DNA of 49,219 nt. Origin: a virus. Under the pieces are notes generated by a model. It saw nothing but the letters and a program-made list of their open reading frames with translations. It made no database searches and had not been told where the DNA came from. The position numbers were made by a program, and so were the translations under genes. Location: positions 1 through 49,219 of the IMG/VR virus record IMGVR_UViG_3300025759_000152. One strand, written 5' to 3'. Every line of letters starts with the position of its first letter. Within the stretch, counting starts at the first letter, position 1. This document shows, piece after piece, positions 23,202-31,357 of the stretch.

Positions 23202-24270
23202 CGGTCAGATAAGCCTTAATGATATTCATTTAGAATTAGGTGCTACTACTGGAACACAAGTTTCTTTAAATGATGCAGACGTTAGGGGCTTAATAGGTAA
23301 AGCCTCTGGTGCACAAAATGCTATGAATGAGTATTATGGTGCTGCTGATGAAACGGAAGCAGTAAACGAAGGTAACATAAACGGTCAAGCAAACATACAG
23401 GAAGCTCTTGTGTCAGATTATATAAGCTCTGGTGAAACATTTGTAATACCTTCCAGCTTCTGGCTATGGTCAAACAGTACATCTACTGCTGCTCTTACAA
23501 TTGACATACCTTGTACTATAAAGAACTACGGTAAGATAATTGGACGTGGGGGTAATGGTGGTACTAACCAAACAAACGGTGCTGCAGGTGGTCCTGCTAT
23601 AAAGATAAACTCTAGTGTATCTAACGTAACTATTACTAACTACTCAGGCGGCTACATAGCAGGTGGCGGTGGAGGTGGTGCAGGAGGTAATGGTACTGGC
23701 GGTGCTAGTTATGGTTCAGGTGCTGCTGCTGGTGGCGGTGGTGGTGCAGGTGGCGGTACTGGAGGCCAAGGCTCCAATGTTAACTTTACGTCAGGAACAA
23801 CTATTGAAGGTACTTCTGGTCTTACCATAGGAAATGGTGGTGGTGGTGTTCTTAATGCTTCAGGCTTCAACGGTACAGTTAACGCAAATTCTGCAGGTAA
23901 TCCAGCAGATGACTTAGGTTTTGGTGGTCAAGCTGGTGGCACAGGTGGTACTTATAACACAACATCATCAAATGCACAATACTGTGGTGGCGGCGGTGGT
24001 GGTGGACGTATCCTTCCCGGTGTAAGAAGAAACCGTGACAACAGAGATCTACAAGGTCAAGGTGGCTACGGTGGTGCAGCTAATGAAGCAGGTCAGGCAT
24101 CTCAAGGCACTAGAGCATCTCAAGCTGGCGGCGGTGGTGGTGGCTGGGGTGCTGCAGGTGGACAGTCTAGTGCTACCTACACTGGGGGTGCTGCAGGTAA
24201 AGCTATTGAGGATAGTGGAAACACTTACACACTTACCAACAGTGGCAATATTTATGGAGCTACAACATAA
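23185..24270 (+). CDS. Glycine-rich adhesin-like tail protein
   Basis: A 361-residue protein starting inside the previous gene (GAGGA in place). The N terminus SGQISLNDIHLELGATTGTQ with SLNDADVRGL is the attachment segment common to glycine-rich phage tail proteins. The C-terminal two thirds alternate short polar stretches with runs of five to seven glycines (around residues 160-195, 270-275, 315-320), as in the polyglycine-helix sandwiches of T4-superfamily gp38 adhesins. It most likely binds the host receptor at the fibre tip or forms a separate short fibre. The loops between glycine runs would carry specificity. Confidence 0.8.
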   Translation: MALQTSGQISLNDIHLELGATTGTQVSLNDADVRGLIGKASGAQNAMNEYYGAADETEAVNEGNINGQANIQEALVSDYISSGETFVIPSSFWLWSNSTSTAALTIDIPCTIKNYGKIIGRGGNGGTNQTNGAAGGPAIKINSSVSNVTITNYSGGYIAGGGGGGAGGNGTGGASYGSGAAAGGGGGAGGGTGGQGSNVNFTSGTTIEGTSGLTIGNGGGGVLNASGFNGTVNANSAGNPADDLGFGGQAGGTGGTYNTTSSNAQYCGGGGGGGRILPGVRRNRDNRDLQGQGGYGGAANEAGQASQGTRASQAGGGGGGWGAAGGQSSATYTGGAAGKAIEDSGNTYTLTNSGNIYGATT

Positions 24271-24722
24271 TGCCTAACTACACTTACGCATTCCAAGAGT
24301 TAGATACTGTTGCAGAAGTAGAAGCTGCAGTAGTTACAATGAAGTCTACATTAGATACACAGCCTACACTGTTTTGTGGGGTTACTAATATTACACCTAC
24401 AGATGTAGCAGATGCTTGGGATGTAGGAGATAATTTAACAGATAGTGAAATAAATGCTTTAACTAGTTCTAGTGATGGTAACTATATTGTATACTCAGTA
24501 TATGGAGGTGAAAACACAATGCCTCTTACTGCTAGTGAGGTTATAACTAAAGTAAGGCAATATAGAAACGAATATGGTGCTATGAAAAAAGTAGATAAAT
24601 ACTTTGAATATACTAGTACTATGGAAGATCAAGACGATGGAAACGGTGGTACTATTGCTATGGAAGTAATTAGTATGACTGAGCATAATGTAACAAACGA
24701 GGATATGTCGGGCTATGTCTAG
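24270..24722 (+). CDS. Uncharacterised tail-region protein, 150 aa
   Basis: Starts with a TAATG overlap after the adhesin gene. The acidic product combines a helical N-terminal third (YAFQELDTVAEVEAAVVTMK), a middle with DVADAWDVGDNLTDSEINAL, and a beta-rich end. I do not recognise it. Position after a glycine-rich adhesin is typical of fibre-assembly chaperones or small tail-tip proteins, so one of these is plausible. It overlaps the next gene by eight bases. Confidence 0.65.
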   Translation: MPNYTYAFQELDTVAEVEAAVVTMKSTLDTQPTLFCGVTNITPTDVADAWDVGDNLTDSEINALTSSSDGNYIVYSVYGGENTMPLTASEVITKVRQYRNEYGAMKKVDKYFEYTSTMEDQDDGNGGTIAMEVISMTEHNVTNEDMSGYV

Positions 24723-24963
24723 TATCACACCAGAGGAACTAGAAGATATGCTAGATCGTGCAGCCAAGCGTGGTGCTAAAGCAGCATTGCGTGAAGTAGG
24801 CTTGCATGATGATGATGCTCGTAAAGATATACAAGAGATGCGTAGCTTACTAGAAGCATGGCGTGATACACGTAAAGGTGTTTGGTCAACTATCGTAAAG
24901 ATGTCAACTGTAGCAGTAATAACATTCATTGCAGCATCATTGTGGATGCAAATAGGGAAATAA
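24715..24963 (+). CDS. Holin-like membrane protein (DUF6127-like)
   Basis: An 82-residue protein: a charged helical first 60 residues with AAKRGAKAALREVGLHDDDA and EMRSLLEAWRDTRKGVWSTI, then one C-terminal membrane helix (about 63-80, MSTVAVITFIAASLWMQIGK). The order RAAxRGAxxALxxxGLxDxDAxxDIxxxRxLLxAWRDTRxxxW + TM matches DUF6127, found in alphaproteobacterial phages and gene transfer agents and usually proposed as a holin. It would permeabilise the inner membrane or anchor a lysis regulator. The muramidase gene follows one gene later. Confidence 0.75.
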   Translation: MSSITPEELEDMLDRAAKRGAKAALREVGLHDDDARKDIQEMRSLLEAWRDTRKGVWSTIVKMSTVAVITFIAASLWMQIGK

Positions 24964-24966
24964 AAA

Positions 24967-27267
24967 ATGGCTAAGAAATTTGCAGGGTTTAAGCCTGAGA
25001 CATTACAGAATAAAATATTACCAGCGTTGGGCTACAATGGACCTACTGATGAAAAGTCTATCAATCAGTTTCTAGCAGCTAACCCTGCAGCAGCAGCCAA
25101 GATGGGTAGATATACTATGGCAGCTAGGCAGATGGTAGAAGGTAAACGTATTGGTGCATTTTTGGGATTGTTTGGCGGTCCTAAAATAGGCACACCTGAA
25201 TATGCAGCAAAAACAAAAGAAACCCACGCTAGGGCAGTACAGAAACAGAAAGACAAAAAGACACTGCAAACAGGTACACTGAGAGAAAGATTAAATGTGC
25301 CTGGAGTTGATCTTCAAACAGCAATTAGAGGATTACCTGATGATAGGGGCAGTAAGAAAGCACCAGCTAATACACCAGCTACTACATCTAAAGGACTAGC
25401 TGACCTTGGAAATCTAATAACAACTAACACGCCTAAAATTGATGATGGATTTCGTATCCTACCTCCCAATTCAATGCATACTAATGATATGTTAAATTAT
25501 GGTGATTATAAAGGTATAAATTCTACTGAGAAAGGTTTCTTAGAAAAGTATGGAAAGCCTTTTTCAGAAATGACTGAAGCTGAACAGCAAGCAGTGTTAA
25601 ATGAAATAAACACACCTAGAAAGCCTCGTCCTTTGGATGACCGAAGAAATAGCCCTAACGCACAAGCTGCCCTGTTATCTGGTCAGGAGATGACAAGACA
25701 GATACAGGCAGATCCTACAGCCCCAGTTACAAGGGCTGGTGTCGTAGCTGACGAGGGTGGAGCTAACCGTTTAATGGGAGAAGGTATCGGTCAAGCAGGA
25801 GATGCAACACAAGCAACTGTTACGACTGCAGGACAACCTGCATTAGCTGCAGCACCTACGCCAATGGATGCAGCAACTATGGATGCTACACTAACACAAG
25901 ATGCTATAGAAGCTGCAACAGCAGACATGCAAGCTGCACAAGGTCAAGTAAGTGAACAAGCTCAAATGGAAGCTGCACAGATGGACCCACAGACTGCAGC
26001 ATCACTAGGCTTAGACGCTGCACAGTTAGCTGAAGCACAGAGAGTAGAAGCAGTAACACCATTACAGGTAACACCAGAACAGCTTATAGATGGTACTACT
26101 GTTGATCGGTCACAAGTAGAAGAAGAACTAGCCAAGACACAAGCAGCTACTGTAAGTGGTGAGCTAGGCAGATTGATGGAAGACTTTGAAGGTGGTGATA
26201 CACCTGCTTGGGCTGCAGGGGCTATGAGAGCAGCTAACGCAGCAATGGCAGCACGTGGATTGTCTGCATCAAGTATGGCAGGTATGGCTATAACTCAAGC
26301 AGCTATGGAATCAGCATTGCCCATCGCACAAATGGATGCGTCTAACAAGCAAGCTATGGCACTAGAGAAAGCCAAACAACGTGCAAACTTTTTAGGCATG
26401 GAGTTTGACCAAGAGTTCCAAACTAAAGTAAAGAATGCTGCACGTATATCTGAGATAGCTAACATCAACTTTAGTGCTGAACAACAAGTAGCAATAGAGA
26501 ATGCAAGACTTGCTCAAAGTGTAGATCTAGCTAACCTGTCTAATCAACAAGCAAAGGTATTGGCTGATGCTGCTACTATGTCACAGATTGATCTAGCTAA
26601 CCTAGACAACAGACAAAGAGCAGCCGTACAGAACGCTCAGTCTTTCTTACAGATGGATATGGCTAATCTTAGCAATGAACAGCAAACTCTTATGTTCAAG
26701 CATCAAGCAAATGTTAGTGCTATATTTAGTGATCAGGGAGCAGACAATGCTGCTAAACAATTCAATGCTACTTCAGAAAATCAAACTAATCAGTTCTTTG
26801 CAAACCTAGCAACACAAGTAGCACAGTTTAATGCAGAACAAACTAATGCAATAAACAGATTTAATGCAGGTGAAACAAATGCTATTTCACAATTCAACGC
26901 AGCACAGTCTAACCTACGAGATCAGTTTAATGCACAGAATCACTTAGTTGTTGCACAAGCTAACGCCAGATGGTTACAGTCAATTACTACAGCAGCAAAT
27001 GCCGCAAACAATCAAGCTAATAGAGATGCAGCTATGGTGGCTAACAACTTAACAAGAGCAGCCTATGATGCCATTCTACAAAAAGAAAGAGATTTAATGG
27101 GCTGGGCTTGGAAGTCTGGAGAAAGTCAAAAACAAAGAGACAACAATATAGCTGTACAAAAAATAAAAGAAGGGGCAGATGATAGTAGTATTTTTGAAAC
27201 AGGCTTGTCTGCTATTGCTGCTGAACTTACAGACTCTTTCTTGGAAAACATTTGGGATATCTTCTAG
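24967..27267 (+). CDS. Internal virion protein, alanine/glutamine-rich
   Basis: A 766-residue protein. The first 250 residues are basic and disordered. From about 280 to 700 it is nearly all helix, rich in A, Q and N, with tandem units such as IDLANLDNRQRAAVQNAQ and MDMANLSNEQQTLMFKHQ, then QFNAEQTNAINRFNAGETN, QFNAAQSNLRDQFNAQN. Such long amphipathic helices with LANLxNxQ and QFNAxQxNA repeats are typical of podovirus ejection proteins that form a trans-envelope channel on infection. Four bases separate it from the holin-like gene. Function is inferred from composition and place. Confidence 0.75.
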   Translation: MAKKFAGFKPETLQNKILPALGYNGPTDEKSINQFLAANPAAAAKMGRYTMAARQMVEGKRIGAFLGLFGGPKIGTPEYAAKTKETHARAVQKQKDKKTLQTGTLRERLNVPGVDLQTAIRGLPDDRGSKKAPANTPATTSKGLADLGNLITTNTPKIDDGFRILPPNSMHTNDMLNYGDYKGINSTEKGFLEKYGKPFSEMTEAEQQAVLNEINTPRKPRPLDDRRNSPNAQAALLSGQEMTRQIQADPTAPVTRAGVVADEGGANRLMGEGIGQAGDATQATVTTAGQPALAAAPTPMDAATMDATLTQDAIEAATADMQAAQGQVSEQAQMEAAQMDPQTAASLGLDAAQLAEAQRVEAVTPLQVTPEQLIDGTTVDRSQVEEELAKTQAATVSGELGRLMEDFEGGDTPAWAAGAMRAANAAMAARGLSASSMAGMAITQAAMESALPIAQMDASNKQAMALEKAKQRANFLGMEFDQEFQTKVKNAARISEIANINFSAEQQVAIENARLAQSVDLANLSNQQAKVLADAATMSQIDLANLDNRQRAAVQNAQSFLQMDMANLSNEQQTLMFKHQANVSAIFSDQGADNAAKQFNATSENQTNQFFANLATQVAQFNAEQTNAINRFNAGETNAISQFNAAQSNLRDQFNAQNHLVVAQANARWLQSITTAANAANNQANRDAAMVANNLTRAAYDAILQKERDLMGWAWKSGESQKQRDNNIAVQKIKEGADDSSIFETGLSAIAAELTDSFLENIWDIF

Positions 27268-27277
27268 GGCAATCAAC

Positions 27278-28879
27278 ATGACATACAATCCAAATCATTT
27301 ATCAAACGCTAACGCACAGGCTGCTGCCTCCATGATGTCTGCAGGAATAGGCAGCGTTGGTGGTAAACCTATCACCTCTACTGCAGCACAAATTCAAAGT
27401 GACTTTATGAAAGAGTTCCGCAAGAGAGATGATGATAAACCAAGTGGATTAGGTGCAGCTACAACAAAGGTTGAGCCTGAAGAGGATGACAGAAACCTAG
27501 ACCAAAAGATATATGACTTCTTTGTAGGTGCTGGTGCTGATATGGAACCTAAAGAAGAAGAGCCTATGTATATGATGGACTTCTATGGTGGCCCTATGTT
27601 TGTTGTGCCTGAACCTGCTCCTGTTGAACGACAGGTATTATCTTCTCCTTTTGATGAATACAATGTAGAGACATATAACTTTGGTGGCTACTCCGACACC
27701 AGAGACACTTCTCCTTCTATTGGTTCAACAGTAGACCCTGACATGCAAGACCCTCGTAGAGGCTTAATGGCTGCTCCTACAATGTCACAACCTTCTACAC
27801 CAGAAGAACTAACAGATGTACCTAGAGCATTAGCTATGTCTGCTGCTGTACCTACAAAAACATATACAATAAAATCTGGAGATACACTATCAGAGATTGC
27901 CAGAGATAATAATACTACTGTCAAAGCTCTAATGAGTTTAAATACTCAGATAGAAAAAGCAGATGAAATAGATGCTGGTGCTACTATACAGCTACCTTTA
28001 TCAGACACACAAGCTGCTTTGCGTAGAGGTTTAGGCAGTGAGAAAGACATGAGTGGCGTACAAGTCGCAAGCACTGATCCTGAGTTTAAATTTTACCAGT
28101 CTGGTGTACCTTTAGATCAACGTATATTTGAACCAGAGGACACAACTGGTTTTGGTGGTATGGGGCCAGACCCAAGCACAGGTCAGGGTATAATGACACC
28201 TCGTTCTTCTGTACCAACAATAGAGAATAGTTTATCTGATGATGACTTGGGTATACCAGATACAGACAACTATATGGGTTACTTACCTTCAACTCCTGCA
28301 CAAAAGGTTTTGAATAAGATTGCAGTGGGAGAAGGAGCAGTAGCTGATAAACTACAAAGACAGGCCAAACATGGTATAGGTACTACTGAATATGATATGG
28401 TATATAATTATGGAGATACATTAGCACCTGATAAACCTATAACACAAATGACAATACAAGAAGTTTTTGATTATCAAAAGAAACTTATAAATGCAACAAA
28501 AGGAAAAGTTCCGGGAACAACAAAAGGAACTAGTGCAGTAGGTAAGTATCAGTTTGTTAAGACTTCACTGTTTGGGCCAAATGGAACACCAGAAAAACCA
28601 CAAAAAAATTATTGGGCAGATAAACTTAAACTTACTCCAGATATGAAGTTTACTCCTGCGTTACAAGAAAAGATTGCTAGGCTTGCATTAAAAGAAACAG
28701 GCTATGATAACTACGTTAAAGGTAAAAAGTCACAAGACGCTACAATAAACAGAATAGCAGATATATGGGCTTCTGTAGAAGGGAATACATATGGTCAAGG
28801 AACAGGTACAACTAAAGCTGAATTAGCTGCTATATTAGATACAGTACAACCCGACTATATGCAATTAGGAACACCATAA
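27278..28879 (+). CDS. Virion lysin: LysM plus lambda R-like transglycosylase
   Basis: I choose ATG 27278 (AGGG nine bases before), ten bases after the previous stop; a longer frame from 27179 would overlap that gene. The 533-residue product has a disordered acidic N-terminal part, a LysM peptidoglycan-binding module (194-241, TYTIKSGDTLSEIARDNNTT), a linker and a C-terminal lysozyme-fold domain. Glu352 in AVGEGAVADK is the probable catalytic acid; GTSAVGKYQFVKTSLF and IADIWASVEGNTYGQ match lambda endolysin R (GAGRYQLL and SNIWASLPGAGYGQ), a lytic transglycosylase (GH104). Between two internal virion genes, it may act on cell-wall entry as well as, or instead of, final lysis. Confidence 0.82.
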   Translation: MTYNPNHLSNANAQAAASMMSAGIGSVGGKPITSTAAQIQSDFMKEFRKRDDDKPSGLGAATTKVEPEEDDRNLDQKIYDFFVGAGADMEPKEEEPMYMMDFYGGPMFVVPEPAPVERQVLSSPFDEYNVETYNFGGYSDTRDTSPSIGSTVDPDMQDPRRGLMAAPTMSQPSTPEELTDVPRALAMSAAVPTKTYTIKSGDTLSEIARDNNTTVKALMSLNTQIEKADEIDAGATIQLPLSDTQAALRRGLGSEKDMSGVQVASTDPEFKFYQSGVPLDQRIFEPEDTTGFGGMGPDPSTGQGIMTPRSSVPTIENSLSDDDLGIPDTDNYMGYLPSTPAQKVLNKIAVGEGAVADKLQRQAKHGIGTTEYDMVYNYGDTLAPDKPITQMTIQEVFDYQKKLINATKGKVPGTTKGTSAVGKYQFVKTSLFGPNGTPEKPQKNYWADKLKLTPDMKFTPALQEKIARLALKETGYDNYVKGKKSQDATINRIADIWASVEGNTYGQGTGTTKAELAAILDTVQPDYMQLGTP

Positions 28880-29325
28880 TGTTTGGACTACCACTAGAAC
28901 TAATAACAATGCTTGGCTCTACCGTACTAGGTGGAGTGATGTCCATCTGGGGGCAGAGCATGAAGATGAAACAAGAGCAGAACAAGATGCTCATGGAACG
29001 TGCCAACGCCAACGCAAGCTTTGCAGCAGAAGCACGTAACGCTGGAAAGAACGATAAACACTTCGCATGGACAAGAAGACTTATTGCATTATCTGCAGTA
29101 TTTGCTATAATAGTGTTGCCAAAGTTGGTTGCGGTGTTCTATCCAGAAGTAGGTGTGTATGTAGGCTACACTGAGATACAGGTAGGCTTCCTTGACTTTA
29201 TCTTCGGATCAGGACCAGAAGTAGTTAAGTGGCAGTACGCACAAGGATTTGTAATAACACCATTGGATACGCACATTGTATCAGCTATCGTAGGCTTATA
29301 CTTTGGTGCAGGATTTACTAAATAG
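28879..29325 (+). CDS. Membrane protein, holin candidate
   Basis: A 148-residue protein with TAATG coupling to the lysin gene. Hydrophobic segments lie at about 3-24 (LPLELITMLGSTVLGGVMSI), 67-92 (IALSAVFAIIVLPKLVAVFY) and 128-146, separated by a charged helix KMKQEQNKMLMERANANASF. Three predicted membrane passes and the position next to a muramidase suggest a holin. I have seen this LELITMLGS...GGxMxxWGQ family in marine phages without experimental function. It could alternatively be a virion membrane-interacting protein. Confidence 0.7.
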   Translation: MFGLPLELITMLGSTVLGGVMSIWGQSMKMKQEQNKMLMERANANASFAAEARNAGKNDKHFAWTRRLIALSAVFAIIVLPKLVAVFYPEVGVYVGYTEIQVGFLDFIFGSGPEVVKWQYAQGFVITPLDTHIVSAIVGLYFGAGFTK

Positions 29326-29334
29326 GATAACATC

Positions 29335-29862
29335 ATGGCAACATCACTATTCGATAGCCCAATTCCCGGTCAGTCTTTAACAGATGAACCGAAGAATAAC
29401 CCTTGGGAAAACCCAGCAGAAATGTCAGACATGACAGAGATTACTAAGTTCTATATTAACAAGTTAGCTAATCAAGATGTTATAGATGATCTAGCTGTTA
29501 TGATGCAGACAGGCATACCACTGAAACCTATTGTTGAAACTATAACAACAACTGGTGTAATGAGAGGTATGCATACAGTAGATGCTGGAATGCTTGTTGG
29601 TCCTGTAATACACCAGTTCTTAAAGCAAGCTGTAGAGTCTCAAGGTATCAGTGTAAAAGATGATAAGATAGACTATAAGAAAAAAGCTGAAGATAGGGAA
29701 ATGACTAGGTTTAAGATGCTTGCTACTAAGTACCTTAGTGAAGAGCCTGATGAATCAGATCCCGGAAAAGAATTACTAGGTGAACTAGTTGAGGCTGGAG
29801 AGCCAGAGGAAGAGGTAACACCAGAAGAAAAGCCACAAGGCTTAATGATGAAAGGTTTATGA
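29335..29862 (+). CDS. Conserved phage protein of unknown function, 175 aa
   Basis: AGGA seven bases before ATG 29335. N-terminal proline-rich stretch, a helical core (MSDMTEITKFYINKLANQDV, then HTVDAGMLVGPVIHQFLKQA) and a long acidic C-terminal tail ending PQGLMMKGL. No motif of known function. It is flanked by internal virion genes, so it is probably a minor virion or assembly protein, and the composition suggests it is soluble. Family not named. Confidence 0.65.
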   Translation: MATSLFDSPIPGQSLTDEPKNNPWENPAEMSDMTEITKFYINKLANQDVIDDLAVMMQTGIPLKPIVETITTTGVMRGMHTVDAGMLVGPVIHQFLKQAVESQGISVKDDKIDYKKKAEDREMTRFKMLATKYLSEEPDESDPGKELLGELVEAGEPEEEVTPEEKPQGLMMKGL

Positions 29863-29863
29863 T

Positions 29864-31357
29864 ATGAGCTTTAATTGGAAAGCGTTTGCTGGTAACTTCC
29901 TGCAGGAAACTGCTATGAACATACGAGAACGTAAAGAGGAAGCTAAAGCTTACGAAGAAGAGCAGAAACAACTAGCTGAACGTAACCTCCAATTAGTGCG
30001 TCAACGTGAAGCCGTAGCAAGAAATGCAGCACGTGTTGGTAAACAGGCTATGGAGTTAGGTGCTTCAAAAGAGTTAGTCATAAATGCTATGTCTTCTGGT
30101 GTGTCTGGTGTAACAGATCTTTATGCCAATCTACAGAACCTACATTCACAGTTAGGATATCGTCCTGGACAAGAGTTAACAGAAGATGAAATAAGAATGG
30201 GCTTGAGTGCTCCTACTGCTGCTAACATTGATCCTAGTCTAGTAGCTGCTGACTTGACAGATCTTGCTATGCAGACATACGGTGTTGTACCTAAAGGTAA
30301 GTTATCAGATCCAAAAGAAGCCAGCACTATGAAAACTCTATTTGGCTTTGATGCTAAAGATAGAGTACGAAGAGAGCTAGCAGATGAAAAGTACTATGGT
30401 AACCTAAGTATAGGTGACATAAACTACATAGCACAACAATCAGAATATAATGCTCTTGTAGGTGATGCTGTACAAAACTTTGCTGAGTTGCCTGTATATA
30501 ACTCAGAAGCTAAGTTAAACTTTTCTACTAATCTAAACAAAGTTATGGATGATGCTATTACTGGTCAGGCATTTAAGAGCAGACTAAATGCTTTAGTAGA
30601 TCCTGCAGATAAGCAAACAGCTATGTTGATAGAGAGACAGAAAGCTGCTGGTAACTTTATAAGAAACTATGCAGGTACATATGAATACACAGGCTTCTTT
30701 GATGATCCAGCTACATTAGATTTAATTAAACAAACTTTTGAAATACCGGGCCAAGAAGGATCAGGACAAAAGTGGTTAGATACTCTATTGGTAGAATATG
30801 ACAGAGAGCCAGAGACTCCTATAAGTGAAGATGATACTTCTTTGAAAATAAAAGAACCAGTACCTCCTAAGAATATAGACCTGAAGAAAGACCCTGTAGA
30901 CCCTGTAGAAACAGATGATCCTTTCCCACCTGCTCCAGATCTAGATGAAGAAGGTAGAGCTATAATGGATGCATCTGTGTCAGGGGAACTAAGAAAAGGT
31001 TACACTGCACAGTACACACGTGAACAGTGGAACAAGATGTCTCGTAAGCAAAGAGAAGAAAGAGACTTACCTGTGTCTCCAATGGGTGTGATAGGCTTCC
31101 AGTTTAAAGAAGACGTAGATAAAGTACTGGAAAAATCTTTAAGTAACCTAAACGTAAAACGTAATACAAGAGAAGGTAAAGAGTATAAAGTTATTATAAA
31201 GAACTTAGGTACTTTTACTGCAACAAAAGAGCAGCTTGATCAGATGCTTGACTCAGCGTTTATGGGAGAAAGGCCAGCCATAATACTAGAAGAGTATGGA
31301 GAGGAAGAACCTAGAGAAAGAAAACTAACTACACGTATAATCAAAAGGTTTAAATAA
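29864..31357 (+). CDS. Internal virion protein, 497 aa
   Basis: AAAGG lies eight bases before ATG 29864. Begins FNWKAFAGNFLQETAMNIRE followed by a strongly charged coiled coil (about 20-60), then a helical region, a flexible acidic middle (about 320-370, repeated PVDPVETDDP-like), and a folded C terminus with YKVIIKNLGTFTATKEQLDQ. The position between lysin and the 1163-residue protein and the coiled-coil start fit an ejection-apparatus protein. No enzymatic motif. The stop overlaps the next start as TAATG. Confidence 0.7.
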   Translation: MSFNWKAFAGNFLQETAMNIRERKEEAKAYEEEQKQLAERNLQLVRQREAVARNAARVGKQAMELGASKELVINAMSSGVSGVTDLYANLQNLHSQLGYRPGQELTEDEIRMGLSAPTAANIDPSLVAADLTDLAMQTYGVVPKGKLSDPKEASTMKTLFGFDAKDRVRRELADEKYYGNLSIGDINYIAQQSEYNALVGDAVQNFAELPVYNSEAKLNFSTNLNKVMDDAITGQAFKSRLNALVDPADKQTAMLIERQKAAGNFIRNYAGTYEYTGFFDDPATLDLIKQTFEIPGQEGSGQKWLDTLLVEYDREPETPISEDDTSLKIKEPVPPKNIDLKKDPVDPVETDDPFPPAPDLDEEGRAIMDASVSGELRKGYTAQYTREQWNKMSRKQREERDLPVSPMGVIGFQFKEDVDKVLEKSLSNLNVKRNTREGKEYKVIIKNLGTFTATKEQLDQMLDSAFMGERPAIILEEYGEEEPRERKLTTRIIKRFK

